Origin: Tetradesmus obliquus
Taxonomy: Eukaryota; Chlorophyta; Chlorophyceae; Sphaeropleales; Scenedesmaceae
Length of the DNA: 64,000 nt
Assembly (NCBI GenBank): GCA_030272155.1
Contig: CP126207.1
Location: 1,488,001-1,552,000 of the forward strand
Direction of reading: 5' to 3'
Below, one piece after another: positions 11,465-24,409 of this stretch (position 1 is its first letter; each line of letters starts with the position of its first letter). Below the pieces are notes generated by a model, which ran no database searches, was not told the DNA's origin, and worked only from the letters and a program-made list of their open reading frames with translations. The position numbers and the translations under genes are program-made.

Positions 11465-13493
11465 ATGACTGACATAAAGGAAGAGCAGCTTGTCGAGGCT
11501 GCTTGCAGGCAGAGGTTCTTAGAGACGTGTGAACTCTCTGGCGTGTCAGACCCGCATAGGCAGACGATCTGGGGGACTATAATATCACACTACTCAGCCG
11601 GTAAGTACACTAGCAGGCCTCCTTGCATGCTCAGCAGGCAGTGCACACTCCTCCTGAGCACAACAAACTGGCAACAGCAGGTGCTGCTGTCAGCGTCCAG
11701 CGCGTGGTATCTGCTGGCAGTGCATGCCACACAAATATTCATGCCAGCAAATCAGCACACGTGATCGCTTGTTTGGTAACACTGAGCACATCTGCACTCA
11801 CGGCAGATGCAAGATCAGTGCTGATGTGCAAGCACTAAGAACAACGTTGAGTGCAAACCTGCTGTGCTGCGAGCGCTGCTCTCAGTGATTTTATGTTCAC
11901 CCGTGCCTGTCTCAGCCAGGCAGTGCAGTTCCAGCCATAGTTGCGCTCGTGTTTCTGCCACATTGCCAGCCAGCCAGCTAGCCATCATGCCATTAGATGC
12001 ACCACTGCACACACGCTGCACTGCAACCTGTGCTCTCCTTCCTGCCAATGCCTTTTCTTTGTTCCTGCCCTGCTAGGCAACCGCCACTACCACAACCTTG
12101 CACACCTGATGTGCATGTTTGACTTTGTCAAGCGCGCAAGCAAGGCCGGCATTGCGCTGGTAGATGCAGCAGCAGTAGAGTGGGCTGTCTGGTTCCACGA
12201 CATCGTGTACACTCCCTGCAGCAAGAGCAACGAAGCAGACTCAGCAGAGCTTGCAGGCAAGCGACAGACCATCATAGCAGCAGCAGCGTACAGGCATTGC
12301 AGCAGATTTGTTTAGTGCAAAGCAGATAGTATACGCTCCCCGCAGCAAGAGCAATGAGGCAGACTCAGCAGAGCTTGCAGGCAAGTGACAGGCCATAATA
12401 GCAGCAGCAGCGTGCAGGCATTCAAGCAGATTTCTTTAGTGCAAAGCAGACAGCGTACGCTCCCTGCAGCAAGAGCAACGAGGCAGACTCAGCAGAGCTT
12501 GCAGGCAAGTGACAGACCATCATAGCAGCAGCAGCGTGCAGGCATTGCAGCAGATTTGTTCAGTGCAAAGCAGATAGTATACGCTCCTCACAGCAAGAGC
12601 AACGGCAGCAAGAGCAACGAAGCAGACTCAGCAGAGCTTGCAGGCAAGTGTTATTGTATAGGTTGAGGTGTTAGTTTATAGGTTGAGGTTTCACATAAGC
12701 AGCTCAATGCAAGGAAAGCAGCAGGTACTGGCATGAAAAAGCCAGTAGTGATAAGTTGACTGGTGAGCGCTGTGATTCCGCAAAGCGGAACCAGCAGCAA
12801 GTTGATGCGCTCTGCCAGTGCTGCTGCACTTGAAGTGCGCCCTTCAGCGGCAGCACTGTTCTTGCTGCTTGTTAGCGTCCCATTTCCATTCCTGAACCTG
12901 CTGCTGCTGCTCTCTGGCTTGCAGGAAAGCTGCTGCTGGCGTCGGGCGTGCCGGCAGCGACAGTCCAGAAAGCGCAGCGCATCATTCTGGCGACAGCAGA
13001 TCACCATCACTTGGAAGGGGATGCAGACGGTGATGTGGTGGTGGATGCAGGTGCTCTTGTGTAAGGGTGGCTTGTTGTGTCCTTCTTTTGTCTTTTGTCT
13101 TTTGTCATTTCTGGAGATTGTTTTGGCTGTGGTGCTGTGCGCTGCTCTTATAGGGCTGGGCTTTTTGTCCTAATCAAAAACACCTTATCCGGTAGGAGGT
13201 ATTGCTAGCCTGCTTGCATGCATTCATTTGAAGGTTTTTTGTCCACATCTGTGTGATGCTGGTTCAGCAGACATGTCCATTGACGCCGCTGCGCGATGCG
13301 CTGGATGGACAGGATACAAACACAAATATATGGTGCATGATCTTTATCATGCTGCTAATCACCAATGAATGTATGGTGCAAATGATCTTTGTCATGCAGC
13401 TCATCTTTGTCATGCAGCTCATCACTAATGAATGTATGGTGCATGTGATCTTTGTCATGCAGCCCATCACTAATGACCTCTATGGCGCTGCTT

Positions 13494-13542
<49 letters not shown>

Positions 13543-16210
13543 AGACCTGTCCATCCTGGGGGCGTCGCTGCCGCGCTACGCTGAGTACGCAGTGGCGGTG
13601 CGCAAGGAGTACGGGCACCTGAGCGATGAGGAGTACACACAGGGCAGGTGGGCGATCACATGAGTTGTGGCAGTTGCAGTTTGTCGCATGTGCCGATACT
13701 GTATACTAGCCTGTGCCGGCCATTTGTGTTGCGGAAGGAGTATGGGCACCGGAGTGATGAGGAGTACAGTACACACAGGGCAGGTGGGCGATCACATGAG
13801 TTGTGGCAGTTGCAGTCTGTCGCATGTGCAGATGATGTGCAGAAGCCTGTGCCGGCCATTTGCGTAGCGGAAGAAGTACTGTGAGAGGATAGTTACATGT
13901 GGGTCCTGGCACCATCTTAAATGGTATGAGCCCCACCAGGCTGAACACATGGTCTGAGACCAGAGAAGGAGAGTGAGCACCGTAGAACACAATGCACACC
14001 CTTGAACGCCAAACCTCTCATGTTGCAAAGTACTGCCACCCATCCGACGAGGAACAAATGCAAAACAGGTAGGGTCCTTCAATTGCATTGAGAGCAGCTG
14101 TGCCTCACATGCCTGGGCAAGGCCACCTGTGTCTGCCATTGTGATGCTTATTCACACACCTCACACTGTCATTGTACCTTACTTTGTTATGTAACATGTT
14201 ACATCGTGTCTTACTGACACAGGGCCCGTGTGCTGAAAGGCCTGCTGGACCGGGAGCAGCTGTTTCTGACCGACATCGGCAAGGCCACCTAAAAGCTGCC
14301 ATCACAATGCCCTTCCACACACCACAAAATGTCGTCGCACTATATTTTGTTGTTGACATGTTACTTTTTATGTCGACATGTTACTTGTTATGTCACTAAT
14401 GCAGGGTGCGTGTGCTGAAAGGCCTGCTGGACCGGGAGCAGCTCTTTCTGACCGACATCGGCAAGGCCACCTGCAAAGCTGCCATCATAATGCCCTTCCA
14501 CACACCACAAAATGTCACCACACCACGTTGTGTTATGTAACACGTTACATTGTGTGTCACGTACACAGGGCCCGCGTGCTGAAAGGCCTGCTGGTTGGGG
14601 AGCAGCTGTTTCTGACCGACATTGGCAAGGCCATCTGAAAGCTGCCATCAAAATGCCCTTGCACACACCACAAATGCCCTTGCACACACCAAAAATTGTC
14701 GCCGCACTATTTTGAGTTATGTAACATGTTACATTGTGTGTCACGTACGCAGGGCCCGTGTGCTGAAAGGCCTGCTCTGGACCGGGAGCAGCTTTTTCTA
14801 ACCGACATCGGCAAGGCCACCTGCAAAGCTGCCTTCCGAATGCCCTACTGCACCACAAATGTCACCACACCACGTTGTATTATGTAACATGTTACTTGTT
14901 ATGTCATTAAAGCAGGGCCTGTGTGCTGAAAGGTCTGCTGGACCGGGAGCAGCTCTTTCTGACCGACATGGGCAAGGCCACCTGCAATGCTGCCATCATA
15001 ATGCCCTTCCACACACCACAAATGTCACCACACCACGTTGTGTTATGTAACATGTTACATTGTGTGGTAGCTATGCAGGGCCCGTGTGCTGAAAGGCCTG
15101 CTGGATTGGGAGCAGCTCTTTTCAACCGACATCGGCAAGGCCACCTGCAAAGTTGCCTTTCAAAATGCCCTATTGCACCACGCTTTGCTATGTAACATGT
15201 TATATTGTGTGTCACGTACGCAGGGCCCGTGTGCTGAAAGGCCTGCTGGACCGGGAGCAGCTCTTTCTGACCGACATCGGCAAGGCCACTTGTGAGGCAG
15301 CAGCGCGTGCCAACATGGGTCACGAGTGGCGGCTGGTGTTTGGCGGCTCGCAGCTTTCTGCCAGCACCATAGGTGAGCCCCAAAATTTTTCAAAATTTTT
15401 TCATTTACTTGCTTCAACAAGTTTTATATTTCTCAGCTTCTTGACGAGAAGAAGGTAATACTTGATGGGCCCTTGGTGTGGATCAGAGTGAAGCCTGAAG
15501 CCTGTGTGCGTGTGTGGCGGCACATGTTCCAGATTGCGATAGAGTGCATGCAGAGCAACCTTGCGTTGAAGTTTCACACCCAGCTGACAAGCACCGATAC
15601 AGATAGGCCTGCGTGGCGGCTGGTGTTTGGCGCTTCGCAGCTGCCAGCAAGCACCATAGGTGGGCTGTTGTTGTGAGCTTGACACACTGGTTTGCTTTTG
15701 GGTGCATGCACGCAGGCCCAGCCTGGCTAGCAGTCGATGTGTGTGATGTGTGATGTGTTACAGGCGCTTTGTTGTTGGCGCTTTGTTGGTGTGCCTGTTG
15801 CTGATTAAGGGTGTGCGGCCATGAGTGGCGGCTGGTGTTTGGCGGCTTGCATCTATCTGCCAGCACCATAGGTGGGCTCTCAGTGTGATGTGTGACGTAT
15901 CACAGGATGCTGGATTGGAGTGCGTGCCTTGAAAAGGTAGTGCGTGGATTCCCACAACTCAGGCAATATATTGCTGCTTTTGCATGGGACTTTTGGTCAT
16001 CTGCCGCTGGGCGCCACTGCATGGCGTACAGTCACTGTTCGGATCACCAAGCGCTGCACTGCTTCTGCTGCTGCTGCTGCTGCTGCAGAGGAGGCTGACA
16101 CAGAGTGCACAGAAGGTGATGACGTGGCGGCGTCTGTCAGCAGCATAGGCCCTGACTCAGCAGCAGAGCTTGCAGCAGCAGCCGATGCAGTGCAGTGCGA
16201 GTGCAGATGA
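11465..16210 (+). CDS. HD-superfamily predicted metal-dependent phosphohydrolase (COG4339-like)
   Basis: Six exons with consistent phases: 11465-11600, 12077-12256, 12925-13050, 13545-13647, 15224-15372 and 16089-16210 (271 residues). The family signature is clear: GNRHYHNLAHL (residues about 46-56), AVWFHDIVYTP with the His-Asp pair (about 83-93), then SNEADSAELA, ATADHHHLEGD (about 127-137), DLSILGASLPRYAEYA (about 147-162), and the C-terminal block RVLKGLLDREQLFLTD. The His/Asp residues should bind the metal; the substrate is unknown in this family. The last 40 residues are acidic and low-complexity and may be lineage-specific. The intron after exon 2 uses a GC donor (CAG|gcaagc); only that choice keeps the frame into exon 3. 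Exons 2, 4 and 5 are flanked by partial copies. Some databases mislabel this family as an NMDA-receptor subunit. Confidence 0.88.
12325..12660 (+). repeat. Three downstream copies of HD-gene exon 2 end plus donor
   Basis: The exon 2 end (reading TPCSKSNEADSAELAG) plus about 70 bases of intron recurs three times with a period near 121 bases. All copies end 'cttgcaggcaagtg', a stronger GC-donor context (gcaagt) than the true site (gcaagc). The last copy has an internal 15-base duplication of 'agcaagagcaacggc'. Confidence 0.93.
13262..14075 (+). repeat. Copies flanking HD-gene exon 4 on both sides
   Basis: Upstream, 13262-13310 is a degenerate copy of the acceptor and exon 4 start ('cagACATGTCCATTGACG' against 'cagACCTGTCCATCCTGG'). 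Downstream, 13725-13790 repeats the exon end (reading RKEYGHRSDEEY) with the GTGGGCGATC donor and following intron. A weaker copy at about 14020-14075 reads KYCHPSDEEQ before a GTAGGG. A (CTG)n tract at about 13488-13543 forms the acceptor region of the real exon. Three repeats of a 'gtatggtgcatgatctttgtc'-like word at 13330-13475 fill the intron. Confidence 0.8.
14205..15223 (+). repeat. Six truncated upstream copies of HD-gene exon 5 with acceptors
   Basis: Copies start at 14223, 14405, 14569, 14753, 14916 and 15079; the complete exon starts at 15224, so periods are 182, 164, 184, 163, 163 and 145 bases. Each copy has a CAG acceptor and about 70 exon bases reading RVLKGLLDREQLFLTDIGKA with few changes. 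Each then passes into intron-like sequence without a good donor. Most units carry the palindromic word 'gtaacatgttac' just before the acceptor. Confidence 0.95.
15600..15880 (+). repeat. Two downstream copies of HD-gene exon 5 end plus donor
   Basis: Copies at about 15608-15665 and 15820-15875 repeat 'tggcggctggtgtttggcg' through 'agcaccatag|gtgggct'. They match the true exon end at 15330-15372, which has donor GTGAGC. Exon 5 thus has decoy starts on its left and decoy ends on its right. Confidence 0.9.
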
Positions 16211-16339
16211 GGGGAGCTATTTATCTTCTGTCCAGGCTAGTGTGTGCTGCCAGCTCCCTGAGTTTGCCGCCAGTGTCGATGGCAACTGCGGCCTGAACTG
16301 CTGCTGCTGCTGCTGTTGGTTGTGTTGGCTGAGGCAGCA

Positions 16340-16600
16340 GTTGGCGGCGGCAGCTGGCAGCAGCAGCAGCAGCGGCAGTCACCTGGCCTCATGAAGCTTT
16401 GGGCAGCACCGGCAGCAGCAGCAGAAGCAGCGGCAGCCACCTGGCCTCCTCAAGCTTTGGGGGCAGCACCGGAGCAGCCGCAGCAGCAGCAGCAGCAGCA
16501 GCGGCAGTCACCTGGCCTCGTGAAGCTTTGGGCAGCACTGGCAGCAGCATTAGCAGCAGCAGCAGCGGCAGTAACTTGGCCTCGTGAAGCTGTTGACTGC
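16340..16600. repeat. Tandem repeat of about 65-70 bases, four units
   Basis: Each unit is a (CAG)n run followed by 'cggcagtcacctggcctc' and 'gtgaagctttgggcagcac'. Units differ mainly in the length of the CAG run. It lies just after the HD gene stop codon. Confidence 0.85.
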
Positions 16601-16796
16601 ACCACCAGCAGCAGGCGGTGCTGGTCTGTATGTGGCTGCGCATCTTGAGCGCAACTTGCCGCATATGCGCGCCTCAGACGGAGTGACACACACTCGCGCA
16701 TGCTGTTGGCTGAGGTGTCCTTGCCAGCAGCCGCAGCACGTGCTTCAGCAGGTGGCGCCAGCCAGCCGCTGCCGTAGCTGTGTGTGCGCTTGCGCC

Positions 16797-16972
16797 CTCA
16801 GCATGTGACGAAGGCCATGCATGCTCTCAGCATGTGACGAAGGCCATGCATGCTCTCAGCATGTGACAAAGGCCATGCATGCTCTTAGCATGTGACGAAG
16901 GCCATGCATGCTCTCAGCATGTGACGAAGGCCATTCATGCTCTCAGCATGTGACGAAGGCCATGCATGCTCT
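16797..16972. repeat. 27-base minisatellite, six to seven units
   Basis: Unit 'ctcagcatgtgacgaaggcc' followed by 'atgcatg', almost perfectly conserved; single variants are 'gtgacaaagg', 'cttagc' and 'attcatg'. The near identity implies recent expansion. Confidence 0.95.
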
Positions 16973-18867
16973 TGACCTGCATGGTCATGCCAGTGGGGCG
17001 TGCGGTGTGCTGTCTGTTCTTACATGCAGTCGCGGCAAGCGAGCAGAAGCGTCACTGCATCAACCTACCTCTGGCTCAAACCAGTGTGCGCATATACACT
17101 ATGCTGCACAGAGACCGCACTGTGCTTTGAGATCGTGGCGGGGCGTGGTGTGCTCAACTCGCATGGCTGAGCGAGCGTTGTGTGCAGGAGCAATAGCTAC
17201 GGTTAGTCCGCGTGTCAGTATCCAAGCTGTGCAGCTGTGATGCATTCACTGCTGCTTTGCAGGTGCTGTGCTGTGCCAGTGCCGTGTGAGTGCCGTGTGA
17301 GTTTGTGATGAGCTGGTTTGGTGTGTCACTGCTGTGTTGGTCGTCGCTGCTGACTAGACATCACTTGCCACTAGGGGATAACAACTGTGAAGAAGAAGCG
17401 GTAGCTATCCTGCATGGTTGCTGGGCGTTGAAGGTTGTCACCAGCTATGTTGCATCATCCATTACAGTACATCGATGTGGCATCAGCTGCTTTTCAGGAG
17501 CAGCTGCTGCTGGCATTGGGCTTAGCCTAGGAGTCTGCGCCCGCCGTTCCTATTGTTGGCTGTCCTGTTGTGGTTTGAGGCGCAAGCGACAGCTGCAGAT
17601 AGTGTGCACAGCAATAGCTGTGCCTGTCAGACACCGTCAGCACAACATGCGTGTTGACTATGGTCAAATCAGCTTTTGTGTGGTCAGCTGGTGTGGGCCG
17701 GGGCACCTGGTGCGCAGCATAGTTATCAGAAGCTGCTTTTGCGACGTCAGCAGTACTTCCCCTCTTGCAGCTGCGCGGTTATGCTGAGATGCCTAGCTGT
17801 CTGCTGCTGCTGCAAGTTGCAGCAAGCCCTTGGTGGTCACTGCAGGCATCGTGAGCTCATCTTGACCGCATGTTTGACTGTGCGCCAGCACTGTTGTCTC
17901 TTTTTGGGGGGTTGGTGGATGATTGTCACATTTTGTCAGCTCCAGGCGCTGCTGCGGCCGCCAATCAGATTGTTATGTTGTCGGTGATGGTGCAGGTGCA
18001 GGTGGTGCCTGTCATTGAGGGTTCTTATGAATTCAAAGTCTGTGCAAGTCCGCCTGGTGTGCTGATGGCACTGCACAGATGGCAGGATGCAACAATGTGA
18101 GGGCATGCAGCAACCTATCGCCCCGTGTTGTCCTGGATGCATTGTGCTCTTGTCAATCATGCCCACGTTACGGCGTGGTGAGGAAAATCTATGATCCATA
18201 CAGAACAACGTGCGCGCTTGCCTCTGAGGGCATGCTAGGTCGCTTGCTCTTTGAGATCATCGGAACTGGAGGTTGACCATCCACATGCCTTGGTGGCATG
18301 GCGTGTGTTGAGGAGGCAGGGACAGTAAACTGCAGCACCGTGCTTATTAGATCGTTTTTATTGTCATCAAGCATCTATGCAGATGCGCCATTGCCCTGCC
18401 AGACACAACCAGCGCCCACCACGCGGGCGTCACCACAACCACCCCGACGGTTGACCAAATTCGGAGGTGTTGCAGCAGAGTACCAACGCTCCTAGCGGGT
18501 AATTACTTCACATTTCAAAAGCAGCACATTGTCACGCTTGACAACGGGAACACGTCAACTGGCGAACGCCAACTTTCACCTGCAGCCTGCGACACCGGCT
18601 TTCGTGGCAGACAAAAAGACTTTTACGGTCATATTAATTTAGTGCTAAGTTTGTTTTAAATGCCTCGTTGCCTGTTAGGCATTGCTTAGGCATTCAGGTT
18701 TCTCGACCAGTTTACCTCTCGTTCGACGCCTGTACTCTGCTAGGACGCTGCAGACACGCCTCTGTGAAATTGTTCATCAATTCGCATGTTTTTTGTCACT
18801 GCAAGCATGACTGGACAGAGATGGTCAGAACTTTGTTGAGGCTTTCATCCTGGCTGGAGCAGCAGCC

Positions 18868-21800
18868 ATGAGGAACAGCATGGTCTCCTACGACGGGGAA
18901 GAGCTTACCAAAGGCTCTTGGACGCCTGAGGTGAGCTTGCTGGGCCCTGGCAGGGCGTTGCTGAGTCTAGGTTGGCCTGCTGCAAGCCCGCTGCTGACAT
19001 GCGCTGTGGCATGCCTGTTGCCTTGCCTGCAGGAGGATGAGTCTCTTAGGAAGCAGGTGGCCAGGCTGGGCCCCCGGAACTGGTCACTTATAGCTAAAGC
19101 TATTCCTGGACGCTCTGGCAAGAGTTGTCGTTTGAGGTGGGTGTGCAGGCCGACAACTGACTGCGGCAGCAGGCTCAGAGGGGTGCCGATGAGGCCAGCA
19201 GGCAGCATTTTGTTGCTTTTCAGAACATTTTGCTTTTTCCAGCCCAGCGATTGGGCCACCCTGTCGCCAATTGGCCTCGTGTATGGAGCAGGCCTGTCTG
19301 TGGCCAAGTACCGCTGTTGGCTACATCAGCAAATGATTAGTATTTGTTTGCTGCATCTCGAACGCTAGGGGTGCCTGACCTTGCTCATAGCTTGGGTAGG
19401 TTTACAGCTCAGTCTGGTCGCGGGCCAACCAACAGCAACGGGTCGCTGGCAAGGCCAGCTCGCCTTTTTGTGACTTAACTTTTGCTTGAGTTGACAGCAG
19501 GGTTGACGTGCGTGAGCAGCTGTGGATGTCTCGACAGTGGCCAATGCAGTGGGCGATGCCGTTGCAGTGACTGATTGTTGGACGCTTGTTTGGCCTTTTC
19601 GGGGGCCTGTTGCAGCTTAATCACAGCTAAAGATATGCCAGCAGCCGTTAGGCACAGTACCCACAGCCTGTTGCCATAGGTTGAGCAGGGTCCGTTTCAG
19701 GCCACTGCATCGTGCACTGAGCCTGCACTTGGGCAGGCAGGGTCAAGGGCTGACATTCCTGTGTGGCGTCAACGGCACGTACAGCAACCCAGAGAACATT
19801 TGGACAGCCTGTTTGGGCTCTTGAAAGCAGCATAAGCCACCAGCTTTGCAGACGCGCGTCAGAACAAGGGCTCCAGCCTGGCGTTTGCCGCGTGCTGTCC
19901 CAGTCTGCTGCCTGGAACCACTGCAGTCAAGTCAAACAGCAACTATGCTATGCTAACGTGCAACAAAATTATTTGTCCTGCCCGCGTGCTGCTGCTGCAG
20001 ATGGCTGAACCAGCTGAACCCCAATGTCAAAAAGGGGCCCTTCACTGCAGAGGAGGATGCAGCGATCATGGCAGCCCACAACATATTCGGCAACAAGTGG
20101 GCCAGCATTGCAAAGCTGCTACCCGGCAGGTGCGTTCCCAGGCCGTTCAATTGCAGCACGCAGCAGCCTATCACAGCAGCTGGCGGGGCATTGCAGCTGT
20201 GCAAACCTCAAGCCCCGCTTGCAGGAACAGCAGCTGCCGGGTCAGCGGCAGACAGCAGCTTGGCTGGCACACCCAGCAGCTGAGTAGCAGCACTAGTGCG
20301 GTTGCAGTAGCTGCTTACAATGTGCTCACCAGGTTGCAGTCAAACTTGGCTCGGCTGGCAGTATACTGCACCAACATAGTCTCCGACTCGATCATCTCCT
20401 TCTCCATGTTGCGTGTGCTTGCAGGACCGACAACGCAGTGAAGAACCACTGGAACTCCACGCTCAAGCGCAGGCGCAACGAGTACGCGCCGGGGGGCCCA
20501 CTGGATGTGTCGGCAGTGACAGCAGCGCTGCAGCGGCGGCTGGCAGCAGCAGGCGATGACGGTGAGGCGCTACAGCTGCAGCAGCTGTGTCTGCAGCAAC
20601 AGCTGTAAATCTCAATTAGTTGGACAGTCTGCTGATGTGGTTTCAGTCAGCAAGTAGGCGATATGCTTGTGCAGCTGCGGCAGCTTCACATGGGACCGCC
20701 AGCGCGTGCCTGCTCGATCGTGTGCTGCCCAAACAAGTGCCCGGCTACCTCTGCCGCAGCTGCTCTGCGTGCACTGACCACCTTGCATTCTTGATCTGCT
20801 GCTCCCTGTTTCATGTTTCCTTCGCCTGCTCAGAGGATGCAGATGACGAGCTGCAGCACCTGCTGCAGCAGTTCAACAGCCTGGAGTCCACAGAGACCTT
20901 TGAGACTGACCCCGCAGCAGCACACGGCAGCGCCGCAGCAGCGCAGCTGCGGGCACACCACAACCTCACGCTGCACCACCTAGGAGGCCACCACCAGGGC
21001 GGCGCCAGCAGCGGCGGCGGCACAAAGCGGGCCCGGCGGCCATCTGACGCAGCAGCAGCAGCAGCTGGCGGCCACGGCTACGGCAGCCTACTGAGCCCCA
21101 TCGGCAGTGGCGGCGGCGCGTTTGGCGGCGGTGTAGCCGCCAGCCCTGGCGGCGGTTTAGGCCGGCAGGGGTCAGGGCTTAGGGCCGCGCTGGTGCGGGG
21201 TTCAGCGAGCGGCGGCATGGGCGGCATTCCTGCAGGCTGGCAGGGGGGGTATGCAGCAGCCGGGGATGGCGAGAATGGCTGGTATGATGATGATGGGGAT
21301 GAGGATGAAGATGAGGATCAGGAAGAGGATGACGATCAGCAGCAGCAGCAACACTACTATGCGCACCACGCGCTGCAGCAGCAGCAGCAGCAGCAGCGCC
21401 GCCACTCGCACCCTGCGCAGAGTCCACACCATTCTCTGGGGCTGCTGCTGAGTGCTGGCGGCAGCGGAGGCTACCGCATGCCAGGCAGCAACAGCAATGG
21501 TGGGCTAGGCAGCCCTGGCAGCAGAGGGATGGGCATGGGAGGTGGCGGCGGCTTGGATGCTGTGGCTGCAGTAGCCGCAGCAGAGCTGCAGGCCAGCAGC
21601 AGCAGCGGCAGCCATGCAGATGGCGCAGAGGCCAGTGCTGCTGCTGCTCTCGCAAGCCGGGGCAACCGCTCGCCCGGCATGGCAGCAGTGGGTGCTGTAG
21701 GCAGCAGCCTGCTTGCACTCAATGGCCTGGACTCGCTGCATGCAGCCGCTGCACTGGCGAGCCCTGCAGCAGCCAAGGCCGCAGCAGCGGCAGCAGCAGC

Positions 21801-23063
21801 GCTCGGCTCCGACCCTGCTGCTGCTGTGCTGGCTGCCGGCCACCCGGCAGTGCTGCACCTCTCTGCGCAGTACCCAGCAGCCGCAGCTGCAGCAGCGGCG
21901 GCGGCAGCGGCGGCGGCAGCAGCCGCGGCAGCTGCTGCGGCTGAGAGCAGCGGCCGAGTGACGCCGAGCGCTGCGCAGCAGCGCCTATTGATGCAGCAGC
22001 AGCTGCAGGAGCTTGGCCTGCAGGCGGGCATGGACCCGGCTGCTGCTGCTGCAGCAGCTGCTGCAGCGACAGCAGCAGCAGCAACTGAGGCTGCCGAGGA
22101 TGCAGGCGGCAGCGCCAGGCACAGCGGGCGGGCCACGAAGCGCCGGCGGTGGGGCGCTGACGCCGCCGCGACAGACGACATGACGCCGTCATCTGAGGAG
22201 GAGGACGCGGCAGCAGCAGCAGCAGCAGCAGCAGCTGTTGCAGCAGATCATGCAGATGGCAGCGGCAATGAGGCTACTCCCATGGGTTTGAGCAGGGCGC
22301 AGCTCAGCACCCTAACCCCTCGGGGCTCAGGAGGGTTTGGGGCAGCAGCAGGCACAGCTTTGGCAGCAGATGCAGCATACTATGCAGCCCAGGCTAGTGA
22401 CAGGCAGCTTGCAGGAAACAGCAGCTTGCCGGGTCATCTGCAGCCTGGCTTGTGCCGCACTGGCTCCGCGGTTCAGGGTTTGGACCTATCAGGCGCTTTC
22501 AACGGCGGCCCTGCCAGTACACGGGACGATGAGGCGGCGGCAGCAAGCGAGCGGCCTAGGAGCGGCGGCAGCAGCGGCAGGAACGCTGCGGCAGCTGCAG
22601 CTGGGTTCAGCAGCAGTTTGCTGCAGCAGCTAGCTACTGCAGGCGGCTCAGAGCCCCTTCCTGAAGGCTACAGGGGTGCTGCTGCTGCTGCTGCTGCTGC
22701 TCCTGCAAGTGGGGGCCCTGTGAGTGCCTCAGCACTTGCTGCTCTCGCTAAGTGGCAGACAGCTCATATCCACCAGCAGCAGCAGCAGCAGCCGCCCAGC
22801 AGCAGCGATGGCGCTGCGGCAGTCCAGCAGCAGGAGCAGCAGCAGCACCAGTGGCGCCAGCCGCTGGATTTGTATGAGTTGGCACAGCAGCGGCAGGCTG
22901 CTGCTGTTGCAATCGGCAAGGCTGGCGGCAGCGCAACAGGCCACTACAGCAACGCCTTGAATCTGGGGTTGCAGTCCTGGGGTTCAGCACCTGAGCCCGG
23001 CGGCAACAGCAGGCGCCAGCGCCAACGGCAGCAGCAGCAGCAGCGGCGTGCAGCTGCGTGTGA

Positions 23064-23095
<32 letters not shown>

Positions 23096-24371
23096 AGGAT
23101 GCTGGGTCTGATCACTGTGCCGAGGAGTGGGCTGCAGATGCTCTGACTCAGCTGTGTCAGCTCGACAGCAGCAAGCGTGGCAAGCCTGCTGTGTCTGAGC
23201 AGCAGCAGCAGCAGCAGCAGGCTCGGCCAGCAGCAGCAGCAGCAGCAGCTGGTGTCAGCAGGCTTGCTCGCGGCACGTTGCCGGACTCGCTGCTGTGTCA
23301 GCCGCCACTGCAGCAGCAGCAGCAGCTGCCGGCAGGTGGTGCTGGCAGCAGCAGCCAGCAGCTGGCAGCAGCAGCGTCTGGCATTGCTGCCATTCTCGAG
23401 AATGCCGTGGCCAACACTGTTGCGGAGGCTCTGCCGCAGATCCTGGCTGGCTTTGCGCAGTGTGTGCGGACAGCACTCTGCGACGCAGCGCAGCAGCAGC
23501 AGCAGCATGGTGTGGTGCAGGCTGGCGAGCAGCAGCAGCAGCAGCAAGCGGCGCTCGAGGTGGCGGCTGATCAGCTGCTATCAGCACTGCTGAAGGGCTG
23601 TGAAAAAGCCATAACTGCAAAGGCAGTTGGAGGCCTACTCAATGGCAGCGGCACCACAGCAGCAGCAGGAAGCAGCGAGCAGCAAGGCGGTGAAGGGGCT
23701 GCGCAGGGCTCAGCTGTAGCTGCGCTGCAGGCTGCTGCTGCTGCAGCTGGCGGCATGCGTGCCGAGGCGCTGCAGCATGCTGCCGCGGCAGCAGCAGCGG
23801 GCGGCTTGCTGGATGCTGAGCAGGACACGTTGGCAGCAGCTGCTGCTGGCGCAGCAATGCAACTGGCGCGGCTGGAGATGCAAGGCTCTGTGCCGCGGGC
23901 CGCCGCTGCTGCTGCTGCTGTGGCAGCAGCAGAGGATGCCATGGACGTGGACAAGGCTGCCGCCGCTGCTGCTGCTGCTGCTGGCCCAGGCCCAGGCAGC
24001 AGCGTGGGCAGCAAAGGAGGGAGCCTGAGCCCCCTGGGTGGCGTTGCTGCATTCATGTTACCGCTGGAGGTGCCGCCTCTGCAAGTGACGCCGCTCGATC
24101 TTGCGCTAGATCTGGGTGTGAAGGCCCAGGGTCAGCAGCAGCAGCAGCAGCAGCTCGGGCTGACGTCGCCAGAGGCGGCTGCCGTGGCAGCAAAGGCGGC
24201 AGCTGCAGCCATCGACGTGCAGCAGAAGTCCCAGGAGCTTGCGGCGCTGCTGCTGCTGCAGCAGTCACAGGGCGCTGCGGCGGCATCTGCCGCTGAGGCG
24301 GCTGCTGCTGCTGCTGCTGCTGCGTCTGTTGCTGGCGCCAGCAAACTCTTGGCAAGCTCTCAGCCTGGCAG

Positions 24372-24409
<38 letters not shown>

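Larger units (their letters stand above)
16211..18867. other. Intergenic between HD and MYB genes
   Basis: Holds two tandem arrays listed separately (16340-16600 and 16797-16972). From 17000 to 18860 there are only short frames without recognisable domains. The last 250 bases are AT-richer and probably include the MYB promoter and 5' UTR. Confidence 0.5.

Noticed and set aside
20620..20833. Start of the large MYB exon at the ATG at 20620 as a separate protein
   Set aside because: An in-phase acceptor at 20834 joins it to the MYB repeats; the extra upstream sequence is intron-like.
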